From assembly GCF_000173775.1 (NCBI RefSeq), contig NZ_ACCD01000014.1, forward strand, positions 1 through 64,000: a stretch of 64,000 bases of DNA, read 5' to 3'. The position numbers were made by a program, and so were the translations under genes. Below, piece by piece: positions 32,998-42,829 of the stretch. The notes below the pieces were generated by a model. The model was given only the letters and a program-made list of their open reading frames with translations. It was not told where the DNA came from and did no database searches. This DNA is from Yersinia rohdei ATCC 43380 (GTDB taxonomy: Bacteria > Pseudomonadota > Gammaproteobacteria > Enterobacterales > Enterobacteriaceae). Every line of letters begins with the position of its first letter. Within the stretch, counting starts at the first letter, position 1.

Positions 32998-35676
32998 ATG
33001 TCTGACAACCACACCGAGCACTCTGCCTTACTGGCAGTCACCAAGGTCATTCCTGAGCAACCCGCGCCACCCAATACCTACCTTGATAGCGAGCTTAATT
33101 GCCCAATACTCAAGCAAAGATTAGAGATATTCCAATCTTGGTTGGCAGAAGCATTCAATGGCGGAGTTAGCGCCGAGATATTAATTGCGGCGCGCAGTGA
33201 TTACATAGACCGCCTGCTGCAACGATTATGGACATTCTACGGTTTTGATGACGTTCCAGAAACAGCGCTGGTTGCCGTCGGAGGCTATGGCCGGGGTGAG
33301 TTGCATCCATTATCAGATATTGATGTCTTAATCCTCAGCAAGCAGCACCTGAATGAAGAACATGCCCAGCGAGTCGGTCAGTTAATTACGTTGCTATGGG
33401 ACCTAAAACTGGAAGTTGGCCATAGCGTGCGGACACTGGAAGAGTGCTTGCTGGAAGGGCTGGCCGACCTGACCGTTGCCACTAATATGATTGAATCGCG
33501 CTTAATTTGCGGCGATGTAGCTTTATTTCTCCAAATGCAAAAGCACATTTTCAGCGACGGTTTCTGGCCATCCCCCCAATTTTTCCATGCCAAAATTGCT
33601 GAGCAGCAAGAGCGGCATAAGCGCTATCACGGCACCAGTTATAATCTGGAGCCGGATATCAAAAGCAGCCCCGGCGGCTTAAGAGATATTCATACTCTGC
33701 TATGGGTTGCCCGCCGCCATTTTGGCGCGACATCCTTAAGTGAGATGGTTGATTTCGGGTTTTTGACTAAAGCAGAACGCAATGAACTCATTGAAAGCCA
33801 AAGTTTTTTATGGCGCATCCGGTTCGCCTTGCATTTAGTTTTGACCCGCTACGATAACCGTCTATTATTTGACCGCCAATTGAGTGTTGCCCAGCTGTTG
33901 CGCTATCAGGGCGAAGGCAATGAACCGGTCGAGCGTATGATGAAAGATTTTTATCGTATGACACGCCGAGTCAGTGAACTGAATAACATGCTTTTGCAGT
34001 TGTTTGATGAAGCCATATTGGCGCTGGATGCCAATGAAAAACCGCGCCCATTGGATGATGAGTTTCAGTTACGTGGAGATTTAATAGACCTGCGCGATGA
34101 AAATCTCTTTATTCAACAACCTGAAGCTATTATGCGCATGTTCTATTTGATGGTGCGCAATCAGGACATTAAAGGAATTTACTCGACGACCGTGCGCCGT
34201 TTGCGCCATGCTCGCCGGCACCTTAAACAACCTTTATGTCACATTCCTGAAGCCCGTAAGCTGTTTATGGCGATTTTACGCCACCCAGGTGCAGTCTCCC
34301 GAGCTTTGCTGCCTATGCACCGCCACAGCGTCCTGTGGGCCTATATGCCGCAATGGGGCAGTATCGTCGGGCAAATGCAGTTTGACCTGTTCCATGCTTA
34401 TACCGTCGATGAACACACGCTCCGGGTTTTGCTTAAGCTCGAAAGTTTCGCGGATGAAAAGACCCGGCCTAACCACCCGCTGTGTGTGGAAATTTACCCG
34501 CGTTTGCCTCAACCTGAATTATTACTGCTGGCCGCGCTATTTCATGATATTGCCAAAGGGCGCGGGGGCGACCATTCAATACTCGGTGCTCATGATGTAT
34601 TGGAATTTGCCGAGCAGCATGGGCTGAACTCCCGCGAGGCGCAGCTGGTGGCCTGGTTAGTGCGGTGCCATTTATTGATGTCAGTAACAGCTCAACGTCG
34701 GGATATTCAGGATCCGGCGGTTATTCAGCAATTCTCCGCAGAGGTGCAAAGCGAAACCCGCCTGCGCTATTTAGTCAGTCTGACGGTGGCCGATATTTGC
34801 GCCACCAATGAAAATCTGTGGAATAGCTGGAAGCAGAGTTTGCTACGCGAACTTTATTTCGCCACGGAAAAACAACTTCGCCGTGGCATGCTTAACAGCC
34901 CGGATCTGCGTGAACGTGTGCGCCACCATCGGTTGCAGGCACTGGCCCTGTTGCGGATGGATAATATTGATGAAGAAGCGCTGCATCATATTTGGAGCCG
35001 TTGCCGGGCGGATTATTTCTTGCGCCATTCACCAAATCAATTGGCTTGGCATGCCCGCCATCTGCTGGAACATGATTCCACCAAACCGCTGGTCTTGATT
35101 AGTCGTCAGGCGACTCGTGGGGGAACCGAAATATTCATCTGGAGCCCTGACCGCCCATCGTTATTTGCTGCGGTTGTTGGCGAATTAGATCGCCGTAATC
35201 TCAGTGTCCATGACGCTCAGATTTTCACTAACCGTGATGGCATGGCAATGGATACGTTTATCGTATTGGAGCCAGATGGCAGCCCCTTGGCGCAAGACCG
35301 GCACCCCATCATCCGGGATGCACTGCAACAGGCCATGACTCAGCCGAATTATCAGCACCCGCGCGTCAGGCGGTTATCGCCTAAACTACGCCATTTCAGT
35401 GTTCCGACGGAAACAAATTACCTGCCGACGCATAATGAGCGCCGAACATATCTGGAGCTAATCGCCCTAGACCAACCGGGCTTACTGGCACGTGTTGGCG
35501 AGATTTTTGCGGATTTAGGGCTATCACTGCATAGCGCGCGCATCACCACCATCGGCGAGCGGGTAGAGGATTTATTTGTGTTAGCGGATAAAGATCGCCG
35601 CGCGTTAAGTCTTGAAACGCGCCGTGAATTAGCACAACGGTTGACAGATACCCTCAATCCAAACGATAAACTGTGA
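32998..35676 (+). CDS. glnD: Bifunctional uridylyltransferase / uridylyl-removing enzyme GlnD
   Basis: Main glutamine sensor: uridylylates PII (GlnB/GlnK) when glutamine is low and removes UMP when it is high. The ATG at 32998, with GGGGAG just upstream, gives 892 aa. The longer frame from 32920 would run through a terminator and is rejected. Domains in order: nucleotidyltransferase with [19 protein letters not shown] (G and paired D active site, ~residue 90-110), the GlnD linker, an HD domain with [14 protein letters not shown] (~residue 510-525), and two C-terminal ACT domains (from about residue 705 and 815) that bind glutamine. Confidence 0.97.
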   Translation: MSDNHTEHSALLAVTKVIPEQPAPPNTYLDSELNCPILKQRLEIFQSWLAEAFNGGVSAEILIAARSDYIDRLLQRLWTFYGFDDVPETALVAVGGYGRGELHPLSDIDVLILSKQHLNEEHAQRVGQLITLLWDLKLEVGHSVRTLEECLLEGLADLTVATNMIESRLICGDVALFLQMQKHIFSDGFWPSPQFFHAKIAEQQERHKRYHGTSYNLEPDIKSSPGGLRDIHTLLWVARRHFGATSLSEMVDFGFLTKAERNELIESQSFLWRIRFALHLVLTRYDNRLLFDRQLSVAQLLRYQGEGNEPVERMMKDFYRMTRRVSELNNMLLQLFDEAILALDANEKPRPLDDEFQLRGDLIDLRDENLFIQQPEAIMRMFYLMVRNQDIKGIYSTTVRRLRHARRHLKQPLCHIPEARKLFMAILRHPGAVSRALLPMHRHSVLWAYMPQWGSIVGQMQFDLFHAYTVDEHTLRVLLKLESFADEKTRPNHPLCVEIYPRLPQPELLLLAALFHDIAKGRGGDHSILGAHDVLEFAEQHGLNSREAQLVAWLVRCHLLMSVTAQRRDIQDPAVIQQFSAEVQSETRLRYLVSLTVADICATNENLWNSWKQSLLRELYFATEKQLRRGMLNSPDLRERVRHHRLQALALLRMDNIDEEALHHIWSRCRADYFLRHSPNQLAWHARHLLEHDSTKPLVLISRQATRGGTEIFIWSPDRPSLFAAVVGELDRRNLSVHDAQIFTNRDGMAMDTFIVLEPDGSPLAQDRHPIIRDALQQAMTQPNYQHPRVRRLSPKLRHFSVPTETNYLPTHNERRTYLELIALDQPGLLARVGEIFADLGLSLHSARITTIGERVEDLFVLADKDRRALSLETRRELAQRLTDTLNPNDKL

Positions 35677-35716
35677 TACAAATAACTTTTTAGTGATTAA
35701 TTTTTCTTACAACCTC

Positions 35717-35780
35717 TACCCAGAGCCATGCAAGTTGCAGTCAGCTAAAGCATGACCTGTAACTTCAAATAAACTGGGTA
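35717..35780 (+). repeat. Short ERIC-derived palindrome (64 bp)
   Basis: Ends TACCCAG (35717-35723) and CTGGGTA (35774-35780) are exact inverted repeats. Inside, CAAGTTGCAG (35731-35740) pairs imperfectly with CTGTAACTTC (35758-35767). These are the two ends of an ERIC (TACCC...GTTGCAG and CTGTAACTTC-AA...GGGTA) with the central core missing. It lies between glnD and dapD, 24 bp before the dapD start. Confidence 0.6.
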
Positions 35781-35804
35781 TATCGACATCAGGAAAGAAA
35801 CAGA

Positions 35805-36629
35805 ATGCAGCAACTACAGAACGTTATTGAAACCGCCTTCGAACGTCGTGCAGACATTACTCCGGCAAATGTAGACACCGTAACGCGCGAAGCGATTAAT
35901 CATGTGATTGATCTGCTGGATACCGGCGCTCTGCGAGTTGCAGAAAAAATTGATGGCCAGTGGGTTACCCACCAATGGCTAAAAAAGGCGGTGCTGTTGT
36001 CTTTCCGCATCAATGATAACCAAGTAATGGAAGGTGCCGAAACCCGTTACTACGATAAAGTGCCAATGAAATTTGCCGGCTATGATGAAGCACGTTTTCA
36101 GCGCGAAGGCTTTCGTGTTGTGCCTCCGGCCACCGTGCGTAAAGGGGCATTTATTGCCCGTAATACCGTGTTGATGCCTTCTTATGTGAATATTGGTGCT
36201 TTTGTTGATGAAGGCACTATGGTCGACACATGGGCAACCGTTGGTTCGTGCGCGCAAATTGGTAAAAATGTTCACTTGTCCGGCGGCGTAGGTATTGGTG
36301 GCGTATTGGAACCACTGCAAGCTAACCCAACCATTATTGAAGACAACTGCTTTGTTGGCGCGCGTTCAGAAGTGGTCGAAGGGGTTATCGTCGAAGAAGG
36401 CTCTGTTATATCAATGGGCGTATTCATCGGCCAAAGCACCCGTATTTATGATCGCGAAACCGGTGAAATCCATTACGGCCGTGTTCCTGCGGGCTCAGTG
36501 GTCGTTTCTGGTAATTTGCCATCGAAAGACGGTAGCTACAGCCTGTACTGTGCGGTTATCGTGAAGAAAGTTGATGCGAAAACTCTCGGAAAAGTCGGGA
36601 TTAATGAGTTATTACGCACCATCGACTAA
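35805..36629 (+). CDS. dapD: 2,3,4,5-tetrahydropyridine-2,6-dicarboxylate N-succinyltransferase
   Basis: Succinylates tetrahydrodipicolinate in the lysine and meso-diaminopimelate pathway. The 274-aa trimeric enzyme has an N-terminal helical domain, then a left-handed beta-helix of hexapeptide repeats (from about residue 100: [20 protein letters not shown]). The conserved [20 protein letters not shown] segment and a C-terminal NELLRTID follow. It has its own start region after the short ERIC-like element and ends at a clear terminator. Confidence 0.98.
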   Translation: MQQLQNVIETAFERRADITPANVDTVTREAINHVIDLLDTGALRVAEKIDGQWVTHQWLKKAVLLSFRINDNQVMEGAETRYYDKVPMKFAGYDEARFQREGFRVVPPATVRKGAFIARNTVLMPSYVNIGAFVDEGTMVDTWATVGSCAQIGKNVHLSGGVGIGGVLEPLQANPTIIEDNCFVGARSEVVEGVIVEEGSVISMGVFIGQSTRIYDRETGEIHYGRVPAGSVVVSGNLPSKDGSYSLYCAVIVKKVDAKTLGKVGINELLRTID

Positions 36630-36637
36630 TATGAAAC

Positions 36638-36665
36638 TAGCGGGCTAACCCCCCGCTATTTTTTT
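36638..36665 (+). terminator. dapD intrinsic terminator
   Basis: TAGCGGG (36638-36644) pairs with CCCGCTA (36652-36658), followed by seven T's. It starts 9 bp past the dapD stop. Confidence 0.88.
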
Positions 36666-36725
36666 GCCTGGTGTGTGAATCACATTCTTTGGCGAAAATT
36701 ACCGTCATAATCATAAACTGTGGAA

Positions 36726-36836
36726 TACAAACCCAAAGAGCTTGGCGTTGCAGGTAGGTCGCGAGCAAGTCCTGATGAGCTTACTCGAGTAAGTGACTCC
36801 GGCTTCCCCCCTGTTACTTCAAGTATGAAGGGAATA
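36726..36836 (+). repeat. ERIC element, shortened
   Basis: Carries ERIC landmarks in order: ACCCAAAGAGCTTGGCGTTGC, CGCGAGCAAGTCCTGATGAG, the palindromic core CTTACTCGAGTAAGTGACTCC, and TACTTCAAGTATGAAGGG. The stretch between core and right arm is shortened by roughly 15 bp. It lies 19 bp before the yaeH start. Confidence 0.75.
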
Positions 36837-36855
36837 AAACTAAAAAGGTGGCGCT

Positions 36856-37245
36856 ATGTATGACAATCTGAAAAGCTTAGGAATCACACAACCTGAAGAT
36901 GTCGATCGCTATAGCCTGCGTCAGGAGGCCAATAACGACATTCTGAAAATTTACTTCCGCAAAGATAAAGGTGAGTTTTTTGCTAAGAGTGTGAAATTCA
37001 AATATCCACGCCAGCGCAAAACTGTGGTTGCGGATAATGCCGGGCATGGCTATAAAGAAATCAATGAAATCAATCCTAATCTACGTTATGTCATTGATGA
37101 ACTTGATCAACTGTGCAAACGCGATCAGATTGAAGTTGATTTAAAACGTAAGATTTTGGATGACTTGCGCCATTTAGAAAGCGTCGTCGCCAATAAAATT
37201 GCGGAGATTGAATCTGATCTCGATAAGCTGACCAGCGGCCGTTAA
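36856..37245 (+). CDS. yaeH: UPF0325 family protein YaeH
   Basis: A 129-aa conserved enterobacterial protein of unknown function, matching YaeH over its full length ([20 protein letters not shown]; ends ...DLDKLTSGR). Highly charged, with a likely C-terminal coiled coil (residues ~85-125). It lies next to dapD as in E. coli. Preceded by AAGGTGG and an ERIC. No catalytic motif is visible. Confidence 0.92.
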   Translation: MYDNLKSLGITQPEDVDRYSLRQEANNDILKIYFRKDKGEFFAKSVKFKYPRQRKTVVADNAGHGYKEINEINPNLRYVIDELDQLCKRDQIEVDLKRKILDDLRHLESVVANKIAEIESDLDKLTSGR

Positions 37246-37285
37246 GTTTGGCGCAAGATGTTAAATGTAATAGCCGAAGATAATT

Positions 37286-37327
37286 GAAGTTGCAGGTAAG
37301 TGAGTATTGCTACCACCCTGCAACTTC
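37286..37327. repeat. ERIC-like palindrome at a synteny junction
   Basis: A perfect 11-bp inverted repeat GAAGTTGCAGG / CCTGCAACTTC with a 20-bp loop, located between the convergent ends of yaeH and yqcA. The arms resemble the GTTGCAG and CTGCAACTTC ends of ERICs. It may also serve as a weak bidirectional terminator (no strong T-tract). Confidence 0.55.
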
Positions 37328-37345
37328 TTCAAATACAAAAATATT

Positions 37346-37795
37346 TTATTGAAGTAAACGTCCCCATGCAGCTACCCACCCCGCTGAGACCACTTCTGGC
37401 TCCGGGTGCTCAATAGCATCAATTTCGAGTCTTTCGCCAATTCTGGTCGCGCCCTGCTCTTGCAGCAATTCATCAAATGCGCGCCCTGCTCCACAGAAAT
37501 TATCATAGCTGCTGTCACCCAGTGCAATGACACCATATCGCAGCTCTGGCTGGAATCCGACCTGATCACGAACAGCCACAAAAAGTGGGGCAATACTGTC
37601 AGGGAAATCCCCCTGCCCGGTGGTCGAGGTGACCACCAGCGCATAATGCTGACGATAATATTGCCAAGCCTCTAAAGTGCCTTCGTCAAACACCTTTACC
37701 TCGTGCCCCTGAGCTTTCAGTATGCTCTCGGCTTCTTCCGCAACTAACAGCGCATTACCGTAAACAGTGCCAACAAAGATACCAACCTGGGCCAT
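37346..37795 (-). CDS. yqcA: Flavodoxin YqcA
   Basis: A 149-aa flavodoxin, predicted to bind FMN and shuttle electrons. The phosphate loop lies at the N-terminus ([14 protein letters not shown]), and the isoalloxazine-contacting loops are [12 protein letters not shown] and [13 protein letters not shown]. It resembles YqcA and MioC; the context (truC, yqcC) identifies it as YqcA. It follows truC by 29 bp on the same strand. The physiological partner is unknown. Confidence 0.93.
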   Translation of the reverse strand: MAQVGIFVGTVYGNALLVAEEAESILKAQGHEVKVFDEGTLEAWQYYRQHYALVVTSTTGQGDFPDSIAPLFVAVRDQVGFQPELRYGVIALGDSSYDNFCGAGRAFDELLQEQGATRIGERLEIDAIEHPEPEVVSAGWVAAWGRLLQ

Positions 37796-37824
37796 AACCG
37801 ATATTTCCTTTTAACGAGAAAAAA

Positions 37825-38598
37825 TTATTCGCTATCCTGACCCGCAGCCGCCGGAAACTCAACCCTTTCAAGATGAGGGGCAATGCCCAGCCAACCAAAA
37901 TGGGACATAAGCTGTTGCCATGATTCATCCCAACGAGCAGTCAGAGAAAGTGGCTCGCCAGTGACCGGATGATTCAGCTGCAAATGACTGGCATGAAGCA
38001 TCAGGCGCGAACAATCAAAATGCTGCCCAACTCCCCGATTTTGGCGTAAGTCCCCGTGGGCGCTATCGCCGATGATTGGGTGGCGAATATGCGCCATATG
38101 TCGGCGAAGTTGATGCTTACGGCCGGTTTCTGGTTTTAATTCCAGTAAACTAAAGCGGGCGGTGTCATAGCGCCCAATAGCAACAGGCACTTCAACTTTT
38201 GCTAAGGGTTTATAATGCGTAACTGAAGGCTGGGGTGCTTTATCTGGGCGGGCAAATTTATCCGCAATTTTGTCCAACTCTTCAGTCATTTCATAATCAA
38301 TAGTGTCCGCCTCCAATACATATCCTCGAACCACCGCATGATATGTTTTCTGGATTTGGTGTTGCTCAAATTGCAACGAAAGAGCACGAGCAACCTCACT
38401 GGATAGTGCCATCAGCAACACGCCAGATGTCGGGCGATCCAGGCGATGGACGGTATAGACATGCTGACCAATCTGGTCGCGCACTGTCTGCATCACAAAT
38501 ACAGTTTCATTGCTGTCCAACCAACTGCGGTGAACCAACCAGCCAGCCGGTTTATTGACCGCAACTATATGTTCGTCTTGATAAAGTATTTCTAGCAT
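37825..38598 (-). CDS. truC: tRNA pseudouridine(65) synthase TruC
   Basis: Isomerises U65 in tRNA-Ile1 and tRNA-Asp. The 257-aa protein belongs to the RluA family: VNKPAGWLVH near the N-terminus and the catalytic aspartate D54 in HRLDRPTSGVLL. The GRKHQLRRHMAHIRHPIIGD block and LHASHLQLNHPVTG follow. The start overlaps the yqcC stop, suggesting a yqcC-truC-yqcA operon. Confidence 0.95.
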   Translation of the reverse strand: MLEILYQDEHIVAVNKPAGWLVHRSWLDSNETVFVMQTVRDQIGQHVYTVHRLDRPTSGVLLMALSSEVARALSLQFEQHQIQKTYHAVVRGYVLEADTIDYEMTEELDKIADKFARPDKAPQPSVTHYKPLAKVEVPVAIGRYDTARFSLLELKPETGRKHQLRRHMAHIRHPIIGDSAHGDLRQNRGVGQHFDCSRLMLHASHLQLNHPVTGEPLSLTARWDESWQQLMSHFGWLGIAPHLERVEFPAAAGQDSE

Positions 38599-38930
38599 TA
38601 GTTACTTTCTTTATTTAGCAAGTCATCAAGGCGCTGTAATTCGACCAGCAATACAGTGCAATCCGGGCGATTATCGCCACTCAGCGCCTCTTCAAAATAG
38701 GGAGTGATGGCAAAACGCGTCGGAAGCGGGCCATTCGATTCTAATAATGCATACATACGCGGAATAAGCACCCATTGCAGCCACTGCTCGGCATCCATAG
38801 TATCAATGCTAAAAGGTTCGTTGCTCTCGAAAGCGGCGGCTTGTGGCGGAACTGTTTGCCAAAGGTCAATTTCCCGCATGGCAAGTTCGATATTCTGCAG
38901 GCTCTGACGCACCTGATTTTCTGTCTTCAT
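38598..38930 (-). CDS. yqcC: YqcC family protein
   Basis: A 110-aa conserved protein of the DUF446 family, function unknown. The family core is FSIDTMDAEQWLQWVLIPRM (residues ~40-60). I choose the ATG at 38930, which gives the family-like start MKTENQVRQSLQNIE; the longer frame adds 11 residues. It overlaps truC by one base, and csrB lies upstream on the same strand. Confidence 0.9.
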   Translation of the reverse strand: MKTENQVRQSLQNIELAMREIDLWQTVPPQAAAFESNEPFSIDTMDAEQWLQWVLIPRMYALLESNGPLPTRFAITPYFEEALSGDNRPDCTVLLVELQRLDDLLNKESN

Positions 38931-39049
38931 GATTATGCTCTCAACCCAAAAACGACCATTCACCGGCCTGGTTCAACGACGGCAAGCATACCATTGAAGC
39001 AGAAGATGCCCAAACGCCCCCAAGATTACAGAGTGAGAAAAATAAAGAC

Positions 39050-39403
39050 AAAAAAAGGGGTACTGTTTTACCAGTACCCCTCAATTCGTTTCATAGCAAT
39101 CCAGCTAAAATTGATGCTCCCTGCTCAATCCTTGAAAACTTTTCCGTGTGGTTATCCTAACCAGCAATCCGTCGCAGTATCCTACACCATCCCAGTGCCA
39201 ATCCTGAGGTTATCCTAACCCGCCAATCATCCTGAATTGGCTCTCAATCTCCATCCTGGAGGTGTCCTTGGTTTCATCCTGAAACATCCCTTCACTCATC
39301 CTAAGCAGTCCCTGTGTTCTTCATCCTGAAGTGGCAGCATCCTGTTACCATCCTTCTCCACCGGATCCTATCCAGCGAATAAAGGATCGCTTAATAGACA
39401 GAG
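39050..39403 (-). ncRNA. csrB: CsrB regulatory RNA
   Basis: CsrB sequesters the translational regulator CsrA. On the minus strand this ~354-nt stretch holds about two dozen GGA triplets, most in CAGGATG, TAGGATA or AAGGAT contexts, many of them in small hairpin loops (for example CCTCCAGGATGGAG and TTTCAGGATGAAA). That is the CsrA-binding architecture. It ends in a perfect terminator: GGGGTACTG / CAGTACCCC (39080-39057) plus seven T's. It lies between yqcC and syd, as in E. coli (where it is about 369 nt). The 5' end is estimated from a TATCTT -10 (39415-39410) and may be off by several bases. Confidence 0.93.
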
Positions 39404-39537
39404 AGAGACAAGATACTGTAAGAATAATGAGGTGAGGGTTTTTATATATATAAAAATGAATGTTTATAACGAAATGATTTTATTGAAGATAAAACTAATA
39501 GCATCATTTTACATAAAGATAATAGAAGTGATATCTC

Positions 39538-39571
39538 ACAACCGGTGTGCGAGATCTCTCACACCGGTTGT
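39538..39571. promoter_or_regulatory. UvrY (SirA) binding palindrome upstream of csrB
   Basis: A 34-bp inverted repeat with 16 of 17 positions paired. It is centred on TGTGCGAGATCTCTCACA (39546-39563) and flanked by ACAACCGG / CCGGTTGT. The inner 18 bp match the BarA-UvrY/GacA-type box known upstream of csrB in enterobacteria (TGT-AGAGATCT-ACA type). It is centred about 150 bp upstream of the estimated csrB start, and just downstream of syd. Confidence 0.8.
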
Positions 39572-39596
39572 CTATGAATAAACAATAACCTTCTAT

Positions 39597-40148
39597 TTAC
39601 TCAGGTATTACCGGACGTAATGCATCCAGGAAGTGAGCAAGAGTGGATGCCAGTAATGTACGTTTCCCGCTACCGAACTCCTCCAGGACGACATTGCCAC
39701 TCACATTACACAGTGAAGCCATAGTCATTTCAGATTCCGTTGTTGCCAAAAACAGTGTCGGTGAGAGTTTTAATCTTTTTTGTGTCACCAAATGGCCAAT
39801 CAGATTCTCCTGCAAACGGATAAAATCATCTTCGCTCCACACCTGCAACAAGGTGAAGCGGTGCTCGCCTAAATCCGCACACATATCCCCAGCATATTGC
39901 CGGGTATAAAACTCATGAATATCTGGATGAAGTTGAATCTCCAATGCCCGCTCAATGTTGGCAAGCGTGGCATCGGCAACAAAAGGTTGAGGAAGCCAAA
40001 ATACCTGCGAATCCTGTGTTTTCACAATACAAGGAGAAGGAACCCCATAGAGATCTGCGCTAGCTGGCAGGCCCCCGGTTTTCTGCTGCCATAAATCGAT
40101 ATAGCGTTGAGTAAAGCTCGTGAGGGCCGTTGAAATATTCTGATCCAT
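39597..40148 (-). CDS. syd: SecY-interacting protein Syd
   Basis: Peripheral membrane protein that binds SecY and can prompt degradation of defective SecYEG complexes. 183 aa. The conserved YGVPSPCIV segment, [25 protein letters not shown] equivalents and the [15 protein letters not shown] block match the family. The ATG at 40148 ([16 protein letters not shown]) is chosen over the longer frame from 40229. It is divergent from queF. Confidence 0.94.
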   Translation of the reverse strand: MDQNISTALTSFTQRYIDLWQQKTGGLPASADLYGVPSPCIVKTQDSQVFWLPQPFVADATLANIERALEIQLHPDIHEFYTRQYAGDMCADLGEHRFTLLQVWSEDDFIRLQENLIGHLVTQKRLKLSPTLFLATTESEMTMASLCNVSGNVVLEEFGSGKRTLLASTLAHFLDALRPVIPE

Positions 40149-40278
40149 TCTTATTCTCAGTATCGCGGCGGCTTGCGCTGCATCAGAGATGGCATAGCCC
40201 CAACTCAGAAATGCAGTTAAACGCGGCATAAATTGATAAACTACAGCTATTGTACCTTTCTCTCATCATGGGAACAGC

Positions 40279-41124
40279 ATGTCTTCATATCAAGACCACC
40301 AGGCGCTAGCGGAACTGACGCTAGGCAAACCAACGGCTTACCGCGATAGCTATGACGCCACCTTACTTCAGGCCGTTCCACGCAGTATGAATCGAGAACC
40401 TCTCGGCTTGTATCCTGATAATCTGCCCTTTCATGGCGCGGATATCTGGACATTATATGAGTTGTCCTGGCTAAACAATAATGGCCTGCCACAGGTAGCT
40501 GTGGGTGAAATAAGCCTCAATGCCAATAGCCTTAATCTGATTGAATCAAAAAGCTTTAAGCTTTACCTCAACAGCTTTAACCAGACTGTTTTTGCTGACT
40601 GGGAAAGTGTGCAAACCACTTTGCAACAGGATTTAGCCGCCTGCGCACAAGGGGATGTCAGTGTCACGCTATACCATCTGGATGAAATAACCCATCAGCC
40701 AATTGCTAATTTCGCTGGAGAATGTCTGGATCAGCAAGATATTCGTATCGATAGCTATGAGTTCAGTGCGGATTACTTGCAAGGGGCGACCAGTCACAAC
40801 CGAGTGGAAGAGAGCCTGGTCAGCCACTTGCTCAAATCTAACTGCCTGATAACCCACCAACCGGATTGGGGCTCAGTACAAATCAGCTATAGCGGCCCAC
40901 AGATTAACCGAGAAGCCCTGCTGCGCTATCTGGTATCTTTCCGCCACCACAATGAATTTCACGAGCAATGTGTTGAGCGCATTTTCAATGACATTCTGCG
41001 TTTTTGCCAACCAGAAACATTGTCCGTATATGCTCGCTATACTCGTCGCGGAGGCTTGGATATTAATCCGTGGCGCTCCAATACTGATTTTTTGCCCTCA
41101 ACCGGCCGTTTAGCACGACAATAA
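40279..41124 (+). CDS. queF: NADPH-dependent 7-cyano-7-deazaguanine reductase QueF
   Basis: Reduces the nitrile of preQ0 to preQ1 in queuosine biosynthesis. The 281-aa long-form (two T-fold domain) enzyme carries the NADPH motif [15 protein letters not shown] (residues ~88-105), the nucleophilic cysteine in [17 protein letters not shown], and [16 protein letters not shown]. It ends [13 protein letters not shown]. Divergent from syd; same neighbourhood as in E. coli. Confidence 0.96.
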   Translation: MSSYQDHQALAELTLGKPTAYRDSYDATLLQAVPRSMNREPLGLYPDNLPFHGADIWTLYELSWLNNNGLPQVAVGEISLNANSLNLIESKSFKLYLNSFNQTVFADWESVQTTLQQDLAACAQGDVSVTLYHLDEITHQPIANFAGECLDQQDIRIDSYEFSADYLQGATSHNRVEESLVSHLLKSNCLITHQPDWGSVQISYSGPQINREALLRYLVSFRHHNEFHEQCVERIFNDILRFCQPETLSVYARYTRRGGLDINPWRSNTDFLPSTGRLARQ

Positions 41125-41335
41125 ATGCGGACAAGTGCGCAACATTACAGCTCTATCACGTAAACATTGGTAAAAAATGTCTTGCGACGTTAAGGTTAAA
41201 TACAGGATCGTCATGCTATTTTTAACTGAAAAAACTGTCATGGACACTTAGAGGCTCTCTGATATTCCACGGAAAAACAGAAAATAGCACTCTGATACAC
41301 AGGTAATATCACCCCCAGGGTGCAAAGGAGTAACT

Positions 41336-42700
41336 TTGATTACACATATCAGCCCACTCGGCTCAATGGATCTGTTGTCACAGCTTGAAGTGGATATGCT
41401 AAAGCGTACAGCCAGTAGTGACCTGTACCGTTTATTCCGAAATTGCTCATTAGCTGTTCTCAATTCAGGTAGCCTAACCGATAACAGTAAAGAGCTGTTA
41501 TCTCGCTATGAAAACTTTGATATCAATGTGTTGCGCCGTGAACGTGGCGTGAAACTCGAGCTGGTAAATCCACCAGAACATGCCTTTGTTGATGGTAAAA
41601 TTATTCGCTCATTACAGGCAAACCTGTTTGCCGTCTTGCGCGATATCTTATTTGTGAGCGGTCAAATTGTGAGTGCCGAGCGCGATCAACATCTTAATAT
41701 CGAAAATTCCAGCCATTTGACCAATCTGGTCTTCTCCATTTTGCGTAATGCCCGTGCTCTGCATATTGATGAAGAACCGAATATGGTTGTTTGTTGGGGC
41801 GGTCATTCAATCAATGAAATCGAATATTTATATGCCCGTAAAGTGGGTAGCCAACTCGGTTTACGTGAATTAAATATCTGTACCGGCTGCGGGCCAGGTG
41901 CAATGGAAGCCCCCATGAAAGGGGCGGCAGTCGGCCATGCTCAACAACGCTACAGACAAGGCCGCTTTATTGGCATGACTGAGCCGTCAATTATTGCGGC
42001 AGAGCCACCAAATCCACTGGTTAATGAACTGGTTATCATGCCAGACATTGAAAAACGACTGGAAGCTTTCGTCCGTATTGCACATGGAATCATAATTTTC
42101 CCAGGTGGCGTAGGTACAGCTGAAGAGCTGCTCTATCTATTAGGGATCCTGATGAACCCAGAGAACAGTGAGCAGGTATTGCCGCTTATCCTGACTGGGC
42201 CAAAAGAAAGTGCAGATTACTTTAGGGTCGTGGATGAATTCATCAAAAATACGCTGGGTGAAGAAGCCCGTAAATACTACCAAATAATCATTGATGACCC
42301 TGATGAAGTCGCTCGTCAGATGAAGAAATCAATGCCATTGGTAAAAGAAAATCGTCGCAACACCGGTGATGCTTATAGCTTTAACTGGTCTATTCGTATC
42401 GCGCCAGATTTACAGCATCCCTTTGAGCCGACACATGAAAACATGGCAAATCTGGATTTGTCCCATAATCAGCCACCAGAAAAACTGGCCGCAGCATTGC
42501 GTCGCGCGTTTTCTGGCATTGTGGCAGGTAATGTTAAAGAAGTCGGGATCCATGCCATTGAAGCTCAGGGGCCATTTAAATTGCACGGCGACCCATTATT
42601 GATGAAGCAAATGGATCAACTGTTACAAGGTTTTATTGCCCAGCATCGCATGAAATTACCGGGCAGTGCTTACACACCTTGCTATGAAATTTGTAGTTAA
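41336..42700 (+). CDS. ppnN: Pyrimidine/purine nucleotide 5'-monophosphate nucleosidase PpnN
   Basis: PpnN (YgdH) cleaves nucleoside monophosphates to base plus ribose 5-phosphate and is controlled by (p)ppGpp. The 454-aa protein contains the LOG-family Rossmann core with the PGGVGTAEE motif (about residue 259) and [17 protein letters not shown]- and C-terminal domains frame it. The start codon is TTG, preceded by AAGGAG, and the product begins (M)[13 protein letters not shown] as in the family. Short tandem repeats overlap its stop. Confidence 0.95.
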   Translation: MITHISPLGSMDLLSQLEVDMLKRTASSDLYRLFRNCSLAVLNSGSLTDNSKELLSRYENFDINVLRRERGVKLELVNPPEHAFVDGKIIRSLQANLFAVLRDILFVSGQIVSAERDQHLNIENSSHLTNLVFSILRNARALHIDEEPNMVVCWGGHSINEIEYLYARKVGSQLGLRELNICTGCGPGAMEAPMKGAAVGHAQQRYRQGRFIGMTEPSIIAAEPPNPLVNELVIMPDIEKRLEAFVRIAHGIIIFPGGVGTAEELLYLLGILMNPENSEQVLPLILTGPKESADYFRVVDEFIKNTLGEEARKYYQIIIDDPDEVARQMKKSMPLVKENRRNTGDAYSFNWSIRIAPDLQHPFEPTHENMANLDLSHNQPPEKLAAALRRAFSGIVAGNVKEVGIHAIEAQGPFKLHGDPLLMKQMDQLLQGFIAQHRMKLPGSAYTPCYEICS

Positions 42701-42741
42701 GAAAGGTAGTTAAGAAACTGTAGTTAAGAAACTGCAGTTAA
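42693..42741 (+). repeat. Four-copy 14-bp tandem repeat over the ppnN stop
   Basis: Units GTAGTTAAGAAAG, GTAGTTAAGAAACT, GTAGTTAAGAAACT and a partial GCAGTTAA follow each other. The first contains the last codon and TAA stop of ppnN. Later copies supply additional stops. Confidence 0.85.
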
Positions 42742-42829
42742 ATCACCTTCACCGGGCAGTGCTGGCACTGAATATACTGGCTGACACTGCCCGATATCAC
42801 TCTGATTCAATAACTGTTCAAGACAGGTC

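Noticed and set aside
38775-39218. Plus-strand open frame crossing yqcC and csrB
   Set aside because: It runs antisense to a conserved protein and then through a structured RNA; no family resemblance and no ribosome-binding site.
39121-39380. Regularly repeated ATCCTG/ATCCTA motifs that resemble a short CRISPR or direct-repeat array
   Set aside because: The repeats are only 6-8 bp, unevenly spaced, and read GGAT on the minus strand inside hairpins with a terminator after them. Position between yqcC and syd fits CsrB.
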